Source: Sphingobacteriaceae bacterium (GTDB taxonomy: Bacteria > Bacteroidota > Bacteroidia > B-17B0 > Aurantibacillaceae). From it: 64,000 nucleotides of DNA. The stretch spans positions 3,162,001-3,226,000 of the forward strand of contig NVQB01000001.1 in assembly GCA_002319075.1 (NCBI GenBank). The letters run 5' to 3'. The position numbers and the translations under genes were made by a program. The first letter of the stretch is position 1. Each line of letters begins with the position of its first letter. The notes under the pieces are model-generated. The model did not search any database and was not told the origin of the DNA. It worked only from the letters and a program-made list of their open reading frames with translations. Positions 1 to 8,089 of this stretch are shown piece by piece.

Positions 1-771
1 GGGAGCAATTTGCGAGGATTCATTACGCCGCAGTTTACAGATAAATCAGTTTCGGACGAGCACATCAACGGGATTGTTAAGAGAATGATTTATCGTCACA
101 TTGCATACTTATATACATTAAGAAAACAGCTATTGATACCAGCACCTTGGGAACATGTAAGCCTTAACTCAAGAGTAGCGAGCGTTAATCGTAACAGAAT
201 GCAAAAGTTCGGAGCAGGAATGTTTGAAGACGAACATCTTCATTATTTAGAAAAACACTTGGAAAAAGAGGAGCATCAAAAATTACCCGAAGTAGCAAAT
301 ATGGCAACACATTTAATTGATTTACAATCACAACAACTAATGCAACTTCGCAACGAACACCTTATTGATGATTTCAGGCACATGGAGTTACAGAAATTAT
401 TAAACGATATGTACACATCTCAAGGTCAAGCAGAAAGAATAAAGAAGTTCCCATTGCCAAGACAATATGGAAATGGCAGCAAGATCTTCGTTGGTATTTT
501 CATTTTCCTTCTACCTTTTGGGTTAATTACCGAGTTCACAAATTCGGGAGTATTTGGCTCATGGTTCTTTGTACCTATAGTTTCAGTAATTGCATGGATA
601 TTTTTAATGATGGAATTAGTAGGTGATTATTCCGAAAATCCATTTGAAGGATTAGGCAATGATGTACCAATGCTCTCCATTTGCAGGAACATTGAAATTG
701 ACTTGAAACAGATGATACAGGATTCCGATATACCGGAACCTATAAAGTCAAAAAATGGAGTTTTAATGTAA
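1..771 (+). CDS. Bestrophin-family ion channel, 3' part
   Basis: This frame is open from base 1 with no stop, so the gene begins outside the window; the TTG at 10 is probably internal. Bestrophins (UPF0187/RFP-TM) are pentameric inner-membrane anion or cation channels. The visible part has a long helical, charged region, two hydrophobic segments (roughly residues 157-178 and 187-208 counted from base 10), and then the family's C-terminal signature, an acidic ENPFEG stretch followed closely by NDVP and a helix with ICRNIEIDL. No neighbour suggests a specific ion. The family assignment is strong, the substrate is unknown. Confidence 0.82.
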   Translation, partial: GSNLRGFITPQFTDKSVSDEHINGIVKRMIYRHIAYLYTLRKQLLIPAPWEHVSLNSRVASVNRNRMQKFGAGMFEDEHLHYLEKHLEKEEHQKLPEVANMATHLIDLQSQQLMQLRNEHLIDDFRHMELQKLLNDMYTSQGQAERIKKFPLPRQYGNGSKIFVGIFIFLLPFGLITEFTNSGVFGSWFFVPIVSVIAWIFLMMELVGDYSENPFEGLGNDVPMLSICRNIEIDLKQMIQDSDIPEPIKSKNGVLM

Positions 772-823
772 TCCATTACATTCTAAATTTAACCAAAACG
801 ATAGATGGCCTGGCAAAAAAGCT

Positions 824-1006
824 ATGGATACTAAAAGCACAAAATATAAATTAACCAAACGCATCCTTAAATACTCAGATATATATACCCAGCAATATTT
901 ATCCGAATGTTCAGTTGAAGAACTGTTACAGATACAAGAAAGGTGTTTAATAAAACTGCTATTGAGATCTGCCTTTCGCAATCGTGATAAAAACCATAGC
1001 GTTTAG
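824..1006 (+). CDS. Possible small hypothetical protein (60 aa)
   Basis: A short open frame with an ATG lies between the bestrophin gene and the convergent HxlR gene. It encodes a charged, Leu-rich helix-forming peptide with no signal sequence and no recognised domain. It has no obvious promoter or ribosome binding site. It could be a real small gene, a fragment, or chance; the composition (Lys, Tyr, Gln, Leu, Arg) is protein-like but gives no function. Confidence 0.25.
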   Translation: MDTKSTKYKLTKRILKYSDIYTQQYLSECSVEELLQIQERCLIKLLLRSAFRNRDKNHSV

Positions 1007-1037
1007 CAAATATTACATTTTGGCTTTTAATTTTCAA

Positions 1038-1427
1038 TTAAACTTTCTGTTTTTCTATAACTTCTTTAAAATAATCTTTGGTTGGACAATAGAATTCCGA
1101 AGCTGGCATCGTTTCATACTTTTCATTCCAAACGATTATCGAATTTAAAATTGGAAGTAGTTCAATACCTTTTTCAGTTAATGAGTACTCAACTCGTGGA
1201 GGTATTTCACTAAATGCTTCTCTTATAACTATGCCATCATCTTCCAATTCCTTCAACTGTTCAGTTAAAACTTTTCTGGTAATCAATGGAATTAGCGCAT
1301 CTAATTGACCAAATCTTACTTTACGTTTTTGTAATATATAAACTATGATAGGTTTCCACTTAGTACCTATAATAGACATTGATCGCGTCAGCGAACATTT
1401 TGAAAAGCTAAATCTTTCGTCTTTCAT
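1038..1427 (-). CDS. HxlR-family transcriptional regulator
   Basis: This 129-residue protein has the usual HxlR length. HxlR proteins are dimeric winged-helix repressors or activators that often sense electrophiles or redox state. Visible marks are the GTKWKPIIVYIL helix near residue 21, the recognition region with ITRKVLTEQLKELEDDGI at about 69-86, and the wing PPRVEYSLTEKG. A single Cys at residue 11 sits before the DNA-binding fold, the position used for sensing in some family members. The gene is divergent from an SDR oxidoreductase across 129 bases holding a perfect palindrome, so that SDR is the likely target. A similar pair recurs at 38.8-40.0 kb. Confidence 0.93.
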   Translation of the reverse strand: MKDERFSFSKCSLTRSMSIIGTKWKPIIVYILQKRKVRFGQLDALIPLITRKVLTEQLKELEDDGIVIREAFSEIPPRVEYSLTEKGIELLPILNSIIVWNEKYETMPASEFYCPTKDYFKEVIEKQKV

Positions 1428-1443
1428 GTCAGTCTGGTTTTAA

Positions 1444-1463
1444 TAGTTACTTTTCGGTAACTA
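1444..1463. promoter_or_regulatory. Palindromic operator between HxlR and SDR genes
   Basis: TAGTTAC and GTAACTA form a perfect 7-bp inverted repeat separated by six bases (TTTTCG). It lies 17 bases upstream of the HxlR start and 93 bases upstream of the SDR start. HxlR dimers bind palindromes of this size, so this is the probable operator for the divergent pair. A further GTAAC half-site occurs at 1503-1507, inside the SDR promoter. Confidence 0.6.
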
Positions 1464-1503
1464 CTTAATATTCATATTGGTATCTTCTGGAAACAAATGT
1501 AGG

Positions 1504-1511
1504 TAACTTTG
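1504..1511 (+). promoter_or_regulatory. Bacteroidota -7 element for the SDR gene
   Basis: TAACTTTG fits the Bacteroidota sigma-70 type -7 consensus TAnnTTTG and lies 45 bases before the SDR start. A -33 TTG at the ideal distance is not clear; the nearest TTGG, at 1477, is slightly too far away. The element overlaps a GTAAC half-site, consistent with repression by the neighbouring HxlR protein. Confidence 0.5.
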
Positions 1512-1556
1512 TGATACAATTCAATTATCAAATCATAAAACAAAAAAACGTAGAAA

Positions 1557-2312
1557 ATGGACAAAAAATTAGCAAACAAGGTAGTAATTGTAACAGGTGC
1601 ATCTAAAGGAATTGGTGCCGGAATCGCAAAACAAATGGGTGCTGCAGGTGCTAAGGTGGTGGTAAATTACTCGACAAGCAAAGCTGATGCTGATAAAGTG
1701 GTTAGCGAGATCACAAAAAAGGGCGGAACTGCAATCGCTATTCAGGGTGATGTCTCGAAGTCAAAAGATGTAAAGCGACTTTTTGAAGAAACAAAAAAGG
1801 AATTTGGAAATTTAAATGTGTTGGTAAATAACGCCGGAGTTTTTGCCGGAGTCTCTTTGGAGAATTTCACTGAAGAAGCGTATCGCAAAATGTTTGATGT
1901 AAATGTTTTGGGAACACTTTTAACGTCACACGAAGCACTTAAACTATTTGATGAAAAAGGCGGCAGCATTATTAACATTAGCTCTATTGTAAGTACAGAA
2001 CCGGAACCTACCTTATCTGTGTATGGCGCCTCTAAAGCAGCAATGAGTTTATTAACTTATGCACTTTCAAAAGAGCTTGGACCTAAAAATATCCGCGTGA
2101 ATTCACTCCGTCCAAGCATGATTTTAACTGAAGGTCTTGCAAGTCTTGGAGTAACTCCAGATAATCCCTACGTGGAGGTTATGACAAATAGAACGCCATT
2201 AGGAAGATTAGCTACTGCTGAAGATATTGGTAATATGGCAGTATTCCTTTCAACTGAAGAAGCTGGCATGGTTACAGGGCAGGAAATTGAGGTAACAGGC
2301 GGATTTAAATAA
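1557..2312 (+). CDS. SDR-family NAD(P)-dependent oxidoreductase
   Basis: A classical short-chain dehydrogenase/reductase of 251 residues, full length. The nucleotide-binding TGASKGIG motif is at 13-20, NNAG at 91-94, a catalytic Ser near 142, and YGASK at 156-160 supplies the catalytic Tyr and Lys. The C-terminal GQEIEVTGGF is typical of FabG/glucose-1-dehydrogenase-like SDRs. A basic residue and Ser after the second strand (NYSTSK) suggest NADPH. The gene is followed by a hairpin terminator at 2332 and is probably monocistronic under the divergent HxlR regulator. The substrate cannot be told; a quinone or carbonyl compound is plausible from the HxlR pairing. Confidence 0.9.
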   Translation: MDKKLANKVVIVTGASKGIGAGIAKQMGAAGAKVVVNYSTSKADADKVVSEITKKGGTAIAIQGDVSKSKDVKRLFEETKKEFGNLNVLVNNAGVFAGVSLENFTEEAYRKMFDVNVLGTLLTSHEALKLFDEKGGSIINISSIVSTEPEPTLSVYGASKAAMSLLTYALSKELGPKNIRVNSLRPSMILTEGLASLGVTPDNPYVEVMTNRTPLGRLATAEDIGNMAVFLSTEEAGMVTGQEIEVTGGFK

Positions 2313-2331
2313 TCAATTTAATGATTAGAAG

Positions 2332-2369
2332 GCCAGAAAAAGGAGCATTTCGTCTCTTTTCTGGCTTTT
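2332..2369 (+). terminator. Rho-independent terminator after the SDR gene
   Basis: GCCAGAAAA at 2332-2340 pairs with TTTTCTGGC at 2357-2365 and is followed by TTTT. It starts 20 bases after the SDR stop. Confidence 0.7.
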
Positions 2370-2370
2370 A

Positions 2371-2451
2371 CTAGTCTGCTCCCGTCAACTTGAAATAGTC
2401 ATATAAATCGGCTAGTTTCCGCATGTCTTCTAGCAATTCGTTCGAAATCAG
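2371..2451 (-). pseudogene. Micro-ORF repeat, copy A (start codon lost)
   Basis: On the minus strand this segment reads SNELLEDMRK, then LADLYDYFKLTGAD and a stop. It is nearly identical to copy B at 7818-7901, which starts with ATG; here the matching codon is CTG. From SNELL through LTGA the differences from copy B are synonymous changes. This points to a decayed copy of a small repeated gene or to a repeated C-terminal fragment. The protein family is not recognised. Confidence 0.5.
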
Positions 2452-2481
2452 TATGTCCGGGACCTCAAAAAATGAACAAAA

Positions 2482-2505
2482 ACCACCTTTTCAGGTGGTT
2501 TTTTT
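2482..2505 (+). terminator. Strong hairpin with T-tract in the intergenic spacer
   Basis: ACCACCT (2482-2488) and AGGTGGT (2493-2499) flank a four-base loop and are followed by a run of T. It is preceded at 2459 by GGGACCTCA. No gene sits directly upstream on this strand, so it may be the relic terminator of a lost gene. Confidence 0.55.
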
Positions 2506-2561
2506 GTTTTTCACAAGCGCTCGCCAAGCTCGCTTGAGCGAGTGTGAATTGAAAAACAAAA

Positions 2562-2580
2562 ATACAAGCTCTGCTTGTAT
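2562..2580. repeat. Hairpin within the 2.4-2.7 kb spacer
   Basis: ATACAAGC at 2562-2569 and GCTTGTAT at 2573-2580 form a perfect 8-bp stem with a three-base loop. It is nested between AATGAACAAA (2471-2480) and TTTGTTCATT (2580-2589), which can pair around it. Role unknown. Confidence 0.45.
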
Positions 2581-2650
2581 TTGTTCATTATGACTTTAGG
2601 CATGCCCTAAGGATCATAGAATAATCCGCTCGGGACCTCACACAAAATCA

Positions 2651-2686
2651 AACCCTTTGAAGTCACTGATCTTCAAAGGGTTTTTT
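2651..2686 (+). terminator. Second hairpin terminator before the two-component operon
   Basis: AACCCTTTGAAG (2651-2662) pairs perfectly with CTTCAAAGGGTT (2671-2682), followed by TTTT. It is again preceded by GGGACCTCA, at 2632. It insulates the following operon from upstream transcription. Confidence 0.7.
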
Positions 2687-2794
2687 GTTCGAAATCTACC
2701 AATTAGAATTCCGACTTGATATAAGTATCTGTAAATCAAGAAGTCATCTGTTCGAAAGGATACGTAGTTACACTTGTTAACCTGCCCTCATTCA

Positions 2795-2811
2795 GAATTT
2801 ATTCTAAATTC
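2795..2811. promoter_or_regulatory. Inverted repeat upstream of the response regulator
   Basis: GAATTTA, TTC, TAAATTC: a perfect 7-3-7 inverted repeat ending 18 bases before the GTG start at 2830. It could be an autoregulatory site, but it is AT-rich and this is weak evidence. Confidence 0.3.
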
Positions 2812-2829
2812 AATAACTAACTTCACACT

Positions 2830-3504
2830 GTGAAAATCTTGGTTGTAGAAGACGAAAAAGAACTGGCCTCAAACATCGAAGCTTACCTTCATGGACAAGG
2901 TTATCGATGCGAATTCGCCGAAACTTTTAGCCAAGCGGTGGATAAGATCTCCGCTTTTCAGTATGATTGTATTTTACTTGACATAATGCTTCCCGGTGGA
3001 AGCGGATTAAAAGTACTGGAAGAAATTAAAAAGCAAAATAAACAGGACGGTGTGATTATCATTTCAGCGAAAGATTCTTTGGATGATAAGATTAAAGGTT
3101 TAGAAATAGGTGCTGATGATTATATCGCGAAGCCATTTCATCTTTCGGAGTTATCCGCCCGTATTCATTCTCTACTCAGGCGCAAACAATTTGGCAGTTC
3201 AAATATTTTAACTCTAAATGAACTTCAAATAAATCTGCTTGCAAAAACACTTACTGTAAATAACAATCCTGTAAGTCTCACTAAAAAAGAGTTTGATTTA
3301 TTGTTATTATTTATCGGTAATAAGAACAGAATCATCTCTAAAAATGCATTGGCAGAGCATCTATCAGGCGACATGGCGGATATGCTGGACAATCACGATT
3401 TCGTGTATGCACATATTAAAAATATGAAACGTAAGCTAACGGATGCCGGTTATGGAAATTATTTAAAAACAGTTTACGGAACGGGATACAAATGGGAACA
3501 ATGA
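2830..3504 (+). CDS. OmpR-family response regulator
   Basis: A 224-residue regulator starting at GTG. The receiver domain (about 1-115) has the acidic pocket ED at 7-10, the phospho-acceptor Asp51 in LLDIMLPG, Ser79 and Lys101 in AKPF. The C-terminal winged helix (about 130-224) has LTKKEFDLLLLFIGN and ends in TVYGTGYKW, typical of OmpR/PhoB DNA-binding domains. The stop overlaps the kinase start (ATGA), so the pair is translationally coupled. It presumably controls the PepSY lipoprotein and outer-membrane barrel encoded immediately downstream. Confidence 0.93.
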   Translation: MKILVVEDEKELASNIEAYLHGQGYRCEFAETFSQAVDKISAFQYDCILLDIMLPGGSGLKVLEEIKKQNKQDGVIIISAKDSLDDKIKGLEIGADDYIAKPFHLSELSARIHSLLRRKQFGSSNILTLNELQINLLAKTLTVNNNPVSLTKKEFDLLLLFIGNKNRIISKNALAEHLSGDMADMLDNHDFVYAHIKNMKRKLTDAGYGNYLKTVYGTGYKWEQ

Positions 3505-4772
3505 TCAAGCTGCTAAATAAGCCACTGAGAACATTTATAGTTTTTACCTGCGTAGTTCTTGCTTGTAGTATTCCCGCCTATTTCTACCTTATAGAATCCA
3601 TTTGGTTAGATGAACTGGACGATCACAATCTGCATTTGAAGGAACAAATTCAAACACGGTTTAATGAACCAAATACAGCGGAACTAAATAAAAAAATTGA
3701 GCTGTGGAACCAAATCCAGGTTAGTTCTCAAATCACACCTGCATCAGATTTTCACAAAGACAGCGTTTACATTTCCGAAAGGGAAACGGGTGATAACGGT
3801 GTAATGGAGCTAGAGCGCTTCAGGGGTTTATTTTCGACAGTCTCGTTAAATGGAAAACCTTACAATGTCGCCATCGAAACAAACGTTGAGGAAGTGCATG
3901 AAACGGTATTCGCTATTTCGATGATTACATGCTTGTTTATCCTATTACTGATCTTAGGATTTATTTTGTTGAATAGGAGACTTTCAAAGAGGATTTGGAT
4001 GCCTTTCACAAATACACTGGAGAAACTTAAGCAGTTCGACCTGAACAGCGCCGGTGTTATTAATTTTGTGAATACGGATATTCAGGAATTCGCGGAGCTG
4101 AATGAAACACTTGTAAAATTAATCGATAATAATGTGCGGGTCCATACACAACAAAAAGAATTTACTCAAAATGCATCACATGAATTACAAACGCCATTGG
4201 CTCTTCTTAAGACGAAGATTGATCTGCTCATACAAGATGCATCATTAACCACACAACAACGAAAGGTCATCGAATCGCTTGACAATTCAATCTCCAGAGT
4301 GACCCGGATCAATAAGAATCTACTGCTATTAGTGGGCATTGAAAACAAACTCTATGAATCAGAGTCGGTTGATCTGAGTGAACTCGTAAAATCTCTTGCC
4401 ACAAATTTTACCGATTTTGCTGAAGACAAAGGGTCTGGCATTTCAATGAATGTGAAGGATGGCATAAACATACAAGCCAATGAAAGTCTTGTGGAAATCC
4501 TGATCTCAAACCTTCTATCAAATACAGTAAGGCATGGCGTGCCGAATTCGGGAATTGCCGTCACTTTAAACGAGCAGGTACTAATTGTTTCGAATGAAGG
4601 CAAAGGCTCTCTAAATGAGAATAATCTCTTTAAACGGTTTATTTCCGCTACCGCAAATAATCCAGGTACTGGTCTCGGCTTGGCGATCGTAAAAGAGATA
4701 TCTGAAAAATACGGTTGGCGCGTTACATACACGTTCACGGGAAATCAACACGTTTTTTCCGTGTTTTTCTAA
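3501..4772 (+). CDS. Sensor histidine kinase
   Basis: The ATG at 3501 overlaps the regulator stop and is preferred to the one at 3492; it gives 423 residues. There is an N-terminal membrane helix (about 10-35), a periplasmic region of about 100 residues, and a second helix (about 138-158). The phospho-accepting His is near residue 227 in ASHELQTPLALL. The ATPase domain has a short N box (EILISNLLSNTVRHG) and GTGLGLAIVKEI. The lack of a clear HAMP and the small sensor region resemble kinases that accompany PepSY and TonB-type genes in Bacteroidota. The signal is unknown; a metal or envelope cue is a guess. Confidence 0.92.
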   Translation: MIKLLNKPLRTFIVFTCVVLACSIPAYFYLIESIWLDELDDHNLHLKEQIQTRFNEPNTAELNKKIELWNQIQVSSQITPASDFHKDSVYISERETGDNGVMELERFRGLFSTVSLNGKPYNVAIETNVEEVHETVFAISMITCLFILLLILGFILLNRRLSKRIWMPFTNTLEKLKQFDLNSAGVINFVNTDIQEFAELNETLVKLIDNNVRVHTQQKEFTQNASHELQTPLALLKTKIDLLIQDASLTTQQRKVIESLDNSISRVTRINKNLLLLVGIENKLYESESVDLSELVKSLATNFTDFAEDKGSGISMNVKDGINIQANESLVEILISNLLSNTVRHGVPNSGIAVTLNEQVLIVSNEGKGSLNENNLFKRFISATANNPGTGLGLAIVKEISEKYGWRVTYTFTGNQHVFSVFF

Positions 4773-4832
4773 ATTCCAAATTTCTTCAGAATCACTACCC
4801 AACCTTGTGGTGTAATTTTAAAACAATACATT

Positions 4833-5279
4833 ATGAAAAAATCAATATTAATTACTGCCGGGCTGATGATCAGTTTAGCAGCATGCGCTCAGAAGGTTAA
4901 GGAAAGCGAAGTTCCAGCCGTTGTAAAAGATGCATTTAAAAAATCCTACAAAGATGCAAAGGAAGTGAAGTGGGAAAAAGAAGGTGCAAACTTTGAAGCT
5001 GAGTTTGAGATCGGTGAAACAGATCAATCGGTTGCATTTGATGCAACAGGACATTTAGTTGAAACCGAAGTAGAGATTAAAGTTGAAGAGCTACCTTCAG
5101 GCGCGAAGGATTACTTTGCTAAAAACTACAAGGACACAAAAATTAAGGAAGCAACTAAGATAACCGACGCAAAAGGAACTGTTACCTACGAAGCTGAAAT
5201 CAAAGGCAAAGATTTGATCTTCGACAGCACCGGAAAATTCATTAAAGAAGAAGTAGATACGTACGAGGATAAAGACTAA
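4833..5279 (+). CDS. PepSY-like domain lipoprotein
   Basis: A 148-residue protein with a short signal peptide and lipobox LAAC, so it is probably anchored in the envelope. After the Cys it has two similar beta-rich repeats, each with an amphipathic VVKDAFKKSYKDAKEVKW-type helix followed by an EAEFE strand (about 30-70 and 88-125). This is the duplicated PepSY-like/DUF2874 fold common in Bacteroidota periplasmic proteins. It lies 60 bases after the kinase and its stop overlaps the ATG of the barrel gene by one base (TAATG), so it belongs to the operon. It may bind ligand or modulate the kinase. Confidence 0.8.
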   Translation: MKKSILITAGLMISLAACAQKVKESEVPAVVKDAFKKSYKDAKEVKWEKEGANFEAEFEIGETDQSVAFDATGHLVETEVEIKVEELPSGAKDYFAKNYKDTKIKEATKITDAKGTVTYEAEIKGKDLIFDSTGKFIKEEVDTYEDKD

Positions 5280-7687
5280 TGAACCGGATAAAAATAGTAT
5301 TAATCTTTTTTCTTTTAGGTAGTTCCTCTTTTTTTGCACAGGAAAGTTTGATCACCATATCAGGCTTGCTAAGGGAAAAAGGGGCAAACGCTCCTTTGCC
5401 TTATGCCAGCATCGTAATAAAAACTGAGAAAGACTCTGTATTTGTTACGGGCACAATAAGCAACGATGAAGGCAGGTTCAGTATTCCGGGAATTAAACCG
5501 GGAAATTATATTCTTACCACTTCGCTGATTGGTTATACAACAAAAATTCAACCTCTATACGTTGGGAGTCTATCCCCATATTTAGACCTCGGTAGTATTG
5601 AAATAGCAGAAAGCGCCTCTACGCTTCAGGAAGTGGAGGTAGCGGCCAAGCAGGATGAAGTAAGTGGAAAAATGGATAAGAAAACCTTTTCTGTTGAGGA
5701 CAACGTAAGTCAAAGTGGTGGCTCTGTGCTGCAGGTCATGCAAAACTTGCCCGGTATTACTGTACAAGATGGAAAGGTCCAACTGAGGGGAAATGAGAAG
5801 ATCACCATACTTGTCGATGGAAAGCAAACGGCGCTCACAGGTTTTGGATCGCAGTACGGTTTGGACAATATTCCTGCTTCTGCAATTGAGAGGATAGAGA
5901 TTATCAATAACCCTTCATCAAAATATGATGCAAACGGAAATGCCGGGATCATTAACATCATCATGAAAAAGAATCAGCAGGAAGGATTTAATGGGAAGGT
6001 TGGACTCGCTGGTGGCTTGGGCGCGCTTTGGATTAAGAAAAATAATCTTCCAACTATACGTCCGCAATATCAGGCCACACCAAAAATTAATCCGTCACTT
6101 TCTATTAACTACCGTAAGCAAAAGATCAATGCTTTTTTACAGTCTGATTATCTCTATACAGAGACGCTCAATAAAAACGAATTTGTTACCCGCAACTACA
6201 GCGATGGAACCGTTATTCGCCAGCAAACCAAGAGAAACAGGAACACTCAGTTTACTAACGCAAAGGCAGGCTTCGATTGGAATATGAGTGAGCGCGATCA
6301 GCTTACCGTTTCCGGTTTGTTTGGTAGCGAAAAAATTATTGATCACGGTGATGAGCCTTTTTTTAATTCCAACCTGGATACCCGCTTACGTTTATGGCAG
6401 TTTCTGGAGGATGAGTTGAAGACGACGGTAATGGCTTCTGCTGCTTACCAGCACAAATTTAAGGAAGCAGGACGCCTGTTCAATCTCGGGTTTAATTATA
6501 CTTTTCACCGCGAGAATGAGAAGTATTTTTTTGATAACATTCTACCGAGCTATACAGGACACGATGCGTTCAAACTACTCTCTGACGAACAGGTGTTTGA
6601 TCTGAATGCAGATTATATTAGACCTTTAAAATACGGTCGCATGGAAACCGGCCTCAAAATCAGGAAGCGGGATATACCAACCAATATGCAGTTTTTTCCC
6701 GGAATTAACTCACCACTGGATATCAATGCCGGAGGCGCAGCAACTTATAAGGAAATTATCCCTGCGATCTATGGAACTTATGTGTATGAAAGCAAAAAGG
6801 TGGAAGCGGAAGTTGGGTTGCGATTAGAATATGTGGATTTGGAGTATCAGGTTAATCCTAACCATAACACTTACAAAAGCGATGGTTATGCTTATACCCA
6901 GCCATTCCCTACGCTTCGATTCGGATACAAATTTAATGACCGCAACAAACTCTCCTTGTTTTATAATCGTCGCGTAGATCGTCCTAATGAAGTCGATATC
7001 CGTATTTTTCCAAAATATGACGATGCGGAAATTATCAAGGTCGGCAATCCCGGACTGAAACCTCAATTCACCAATTCATTTGAGATGGGCTATAAGAAAA
7101 GCTGGCAAAAGGGCTACTTGTATATGGCCGCTTACCACCGCATGGCGGATGCAACGATCACCAGAATCTCAACCACGATTGCGGGTAGCACTTTGATCTA
7201 CGCTGTTTTCCAAAACGTGAACAAAAGTTACAACACGGGTCTTGAAATAGTGTTCACGCAGGAGATCGCAAAGTGGTATTCCTTTAATTTAAATCTAAAT
7301 GGTTATCATAACCGGATAGATGCTTTCACCGTAAATAATCCGTACCCTGTGGCTCATACATTCAGCGCGTCGGCACAAGAGATCTACTCCGGCAACGCGA
7401 AATTCAATAACACGTTCCACTTTAAAAAAGATATTGATGCGCAAATAACAGCAATCTATCTTGCACCTGATCTTATTCCACAAGGGAAAATAGGCCAAAG
7501 GTTTTCATTGGACTTAGGAGTAAAGAAGAAGATACAGAAAGCAAAAGGGGAGATATTTCTGAACGCAACGGATTTGCTTAATACCATGAATATCCGAAGG
7601 GACATTGTAGGTGACGGGTTTAATTATACTTCGATAGACTATTACGAGACGCAAGTGGTTAGAGTCGGATACACCTACAAGTTTTGA
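5279..7687 (+). CDS. Outer-membrane beta-barrel protein with carboxypeptidase-like N-domain and plug
   Basis: An 802-residue protein with a signal peptide (about 1-20), a CarboxypepD_reg-like beta-sandwich (about 25-105), a TonB-plug-like domain (about 135-225, with LQVMQNLPGITVQDGKVQLRG and an IERIEIINNPSSKYDANG motif) and a C-terminal barrel of about 570 residues ending in an aromatic (TYKF). This is the OMP_b-brl_3 type of TonB-dependent-receptor-like protein. No N-terminal TonB box could be picked out. Its place behind a two-component system and a PepSY lipoprotein suggests that expression is induced by the local kinase. The transported ligand is unknown. Confidence 0.9.
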   Translation: MNRIKIVLIFFLLGSSSFFAQESLITISGLLREKGANAPLPYASIVIKTEKDSVFVTGTISNDEGRFSIPGIKPGNYILTTSLIGYTTKIQPLYVGSLSPYLDLGSIEIAESASTLQEVEVAAKQDEVSGKMDKKTFSVEDNVSQSGGSVLQVMQNLPGITVQDGKVQLRGNEKITILVDGKQTALTGFGSQYGLDNIPASAIERIEIINNPSSKYDANGNAGIINIIMKKNQQEGFNGKVGLAGGLGALWIKKNNLPTIRPQYQATPKINPSLSINYRKQKINAFLQSDYLYTETLNKNEFVTRNYSDGTVIRQQTKRNRNTQFTNAKAGFDWNMSERDQLTVSGLFGSEKIIDHGDEPFFNSNLDTRLRLWQFLEDELKTTVMASAAYQHKFKEAGRLFNLGFNYTFHRENEKYFFDNILPSYTGHDAFKLLSDEQVFDLNADYIRPLKYGRMETGLKIRKRDIPTNMQFFPGINSPLDINAGGAATYKEIIPAIYGTYVYESKKVEAEVGLRLEYVDLEYQVNPNHNTYKSDGYAYTQPFPTLRFGYKFNDRNKLSLFYNRRVDRPNEVDIRIFPKYDDAEIIKVGNPGLKPQFTNSFEMGYKKSWQKGYLYMAAYHRMADATITRISTTIAGSTLIYAVFQNVNKSYNTGLEIVFTQEIAKWYSFNLNLNGYHNRIDAFTVNNPYPVAHTFSASAQEIYSGNAKFNNTFHFKKDIDAQITAIYLAPDLIPQGKIGQRFSLDLGVKKKIQKAKGEIFLNATDLLNTMNIRRDIVGDGFNYTSIDYYETQVVRVGYTYKF

Positions 7688-7715
7688 TTTAGACAGACCA
7701 GTCCAAATAAAAATC

Positions 7716-7746
7716 TGCATAAAAGGGCAATTTGCCCCTTTATGCA
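7716..7746. terminator. Long hairpin after the outer-membrane barrel gene
   Basis: TGCATAAAAGGGCAA pairs with TTGCCCCTTTATGCA with one mismatch, starting 29 bases after the stop codon. There is no long T-tract, but the position and stability suggest a transcription terminator or an mRNA 3'-end stabiliser. Confidence 0.55.
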
Positions 7747-7817
7747 TTTGTGGTAGTCACGCCGCATGAACCTTTTTAAAGGCCACACGTTTGAAATTTT
7801 CGGCCTTTAACGGGGCG

Positions 7818-7901
7818 TTATCCTTCCGCACCTGTCAATTTAAAATAGTCGTATAAATCGGCTAGTTTTCGCATGTCTTCTAACAATTCGTTCGAGGTCA
7901 T
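7818..7901 (-). CDS. Micro-ORF repeat, copy B (27 aa)
   Basis: On the minus strand an ATG at 7901 opens a 27-codon frame that starts MTSNELLEDMRK and ends in LTGAEG and TAA. Copy A at 2371-2451 has almost the same peptide with synonymous differences at CTA/TTA, CGG/CGA, TAT/TAC, TTC/TTT, AAG/AAA, ACG/ACA, GGA/GGT and GCA/GCG. That pattern is the mark of a translated sequence. Whether this copy is an independent small gene or the tail of a larger lost gene cannot be decided here. No function is recognised. Confidence 0.4.
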   Translation of the reverse strand: MTSNELLEDMRKLADLYDYFKLTGAEG

Positions 7902-8089
7902 TATGTGGGAGGGACCTCGTAAACACACTTAGTTACTGTTTTGGAAACGAGATCGAAGAGGGGAAACACGAGGTGGAACAATGCCTGCGCCGGCCAAATA
8001 ACCTTATAGAAATTTTGAGAATGGCAGGTCTTACAGGAGCAGCTGCAATTAGGTTTAAATTGTGAAATATGATACATTTGTTCGACTAT

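Noticed and set aside
2371..2700. Terminator-rich spacer considered as a tRNA or tmRNA remnant because of GTTCGAAATC
   Set aside because: No acceptor stem or cloverleaf could be folded around it.
7878..7900. TCTAACAATTCGTTC resembles the start of integron attC sites
   Set aside because: No matching GTTRRRY core or attC-type folded stem follows, and the segment is explained by the coding frame shared with copies A and C.
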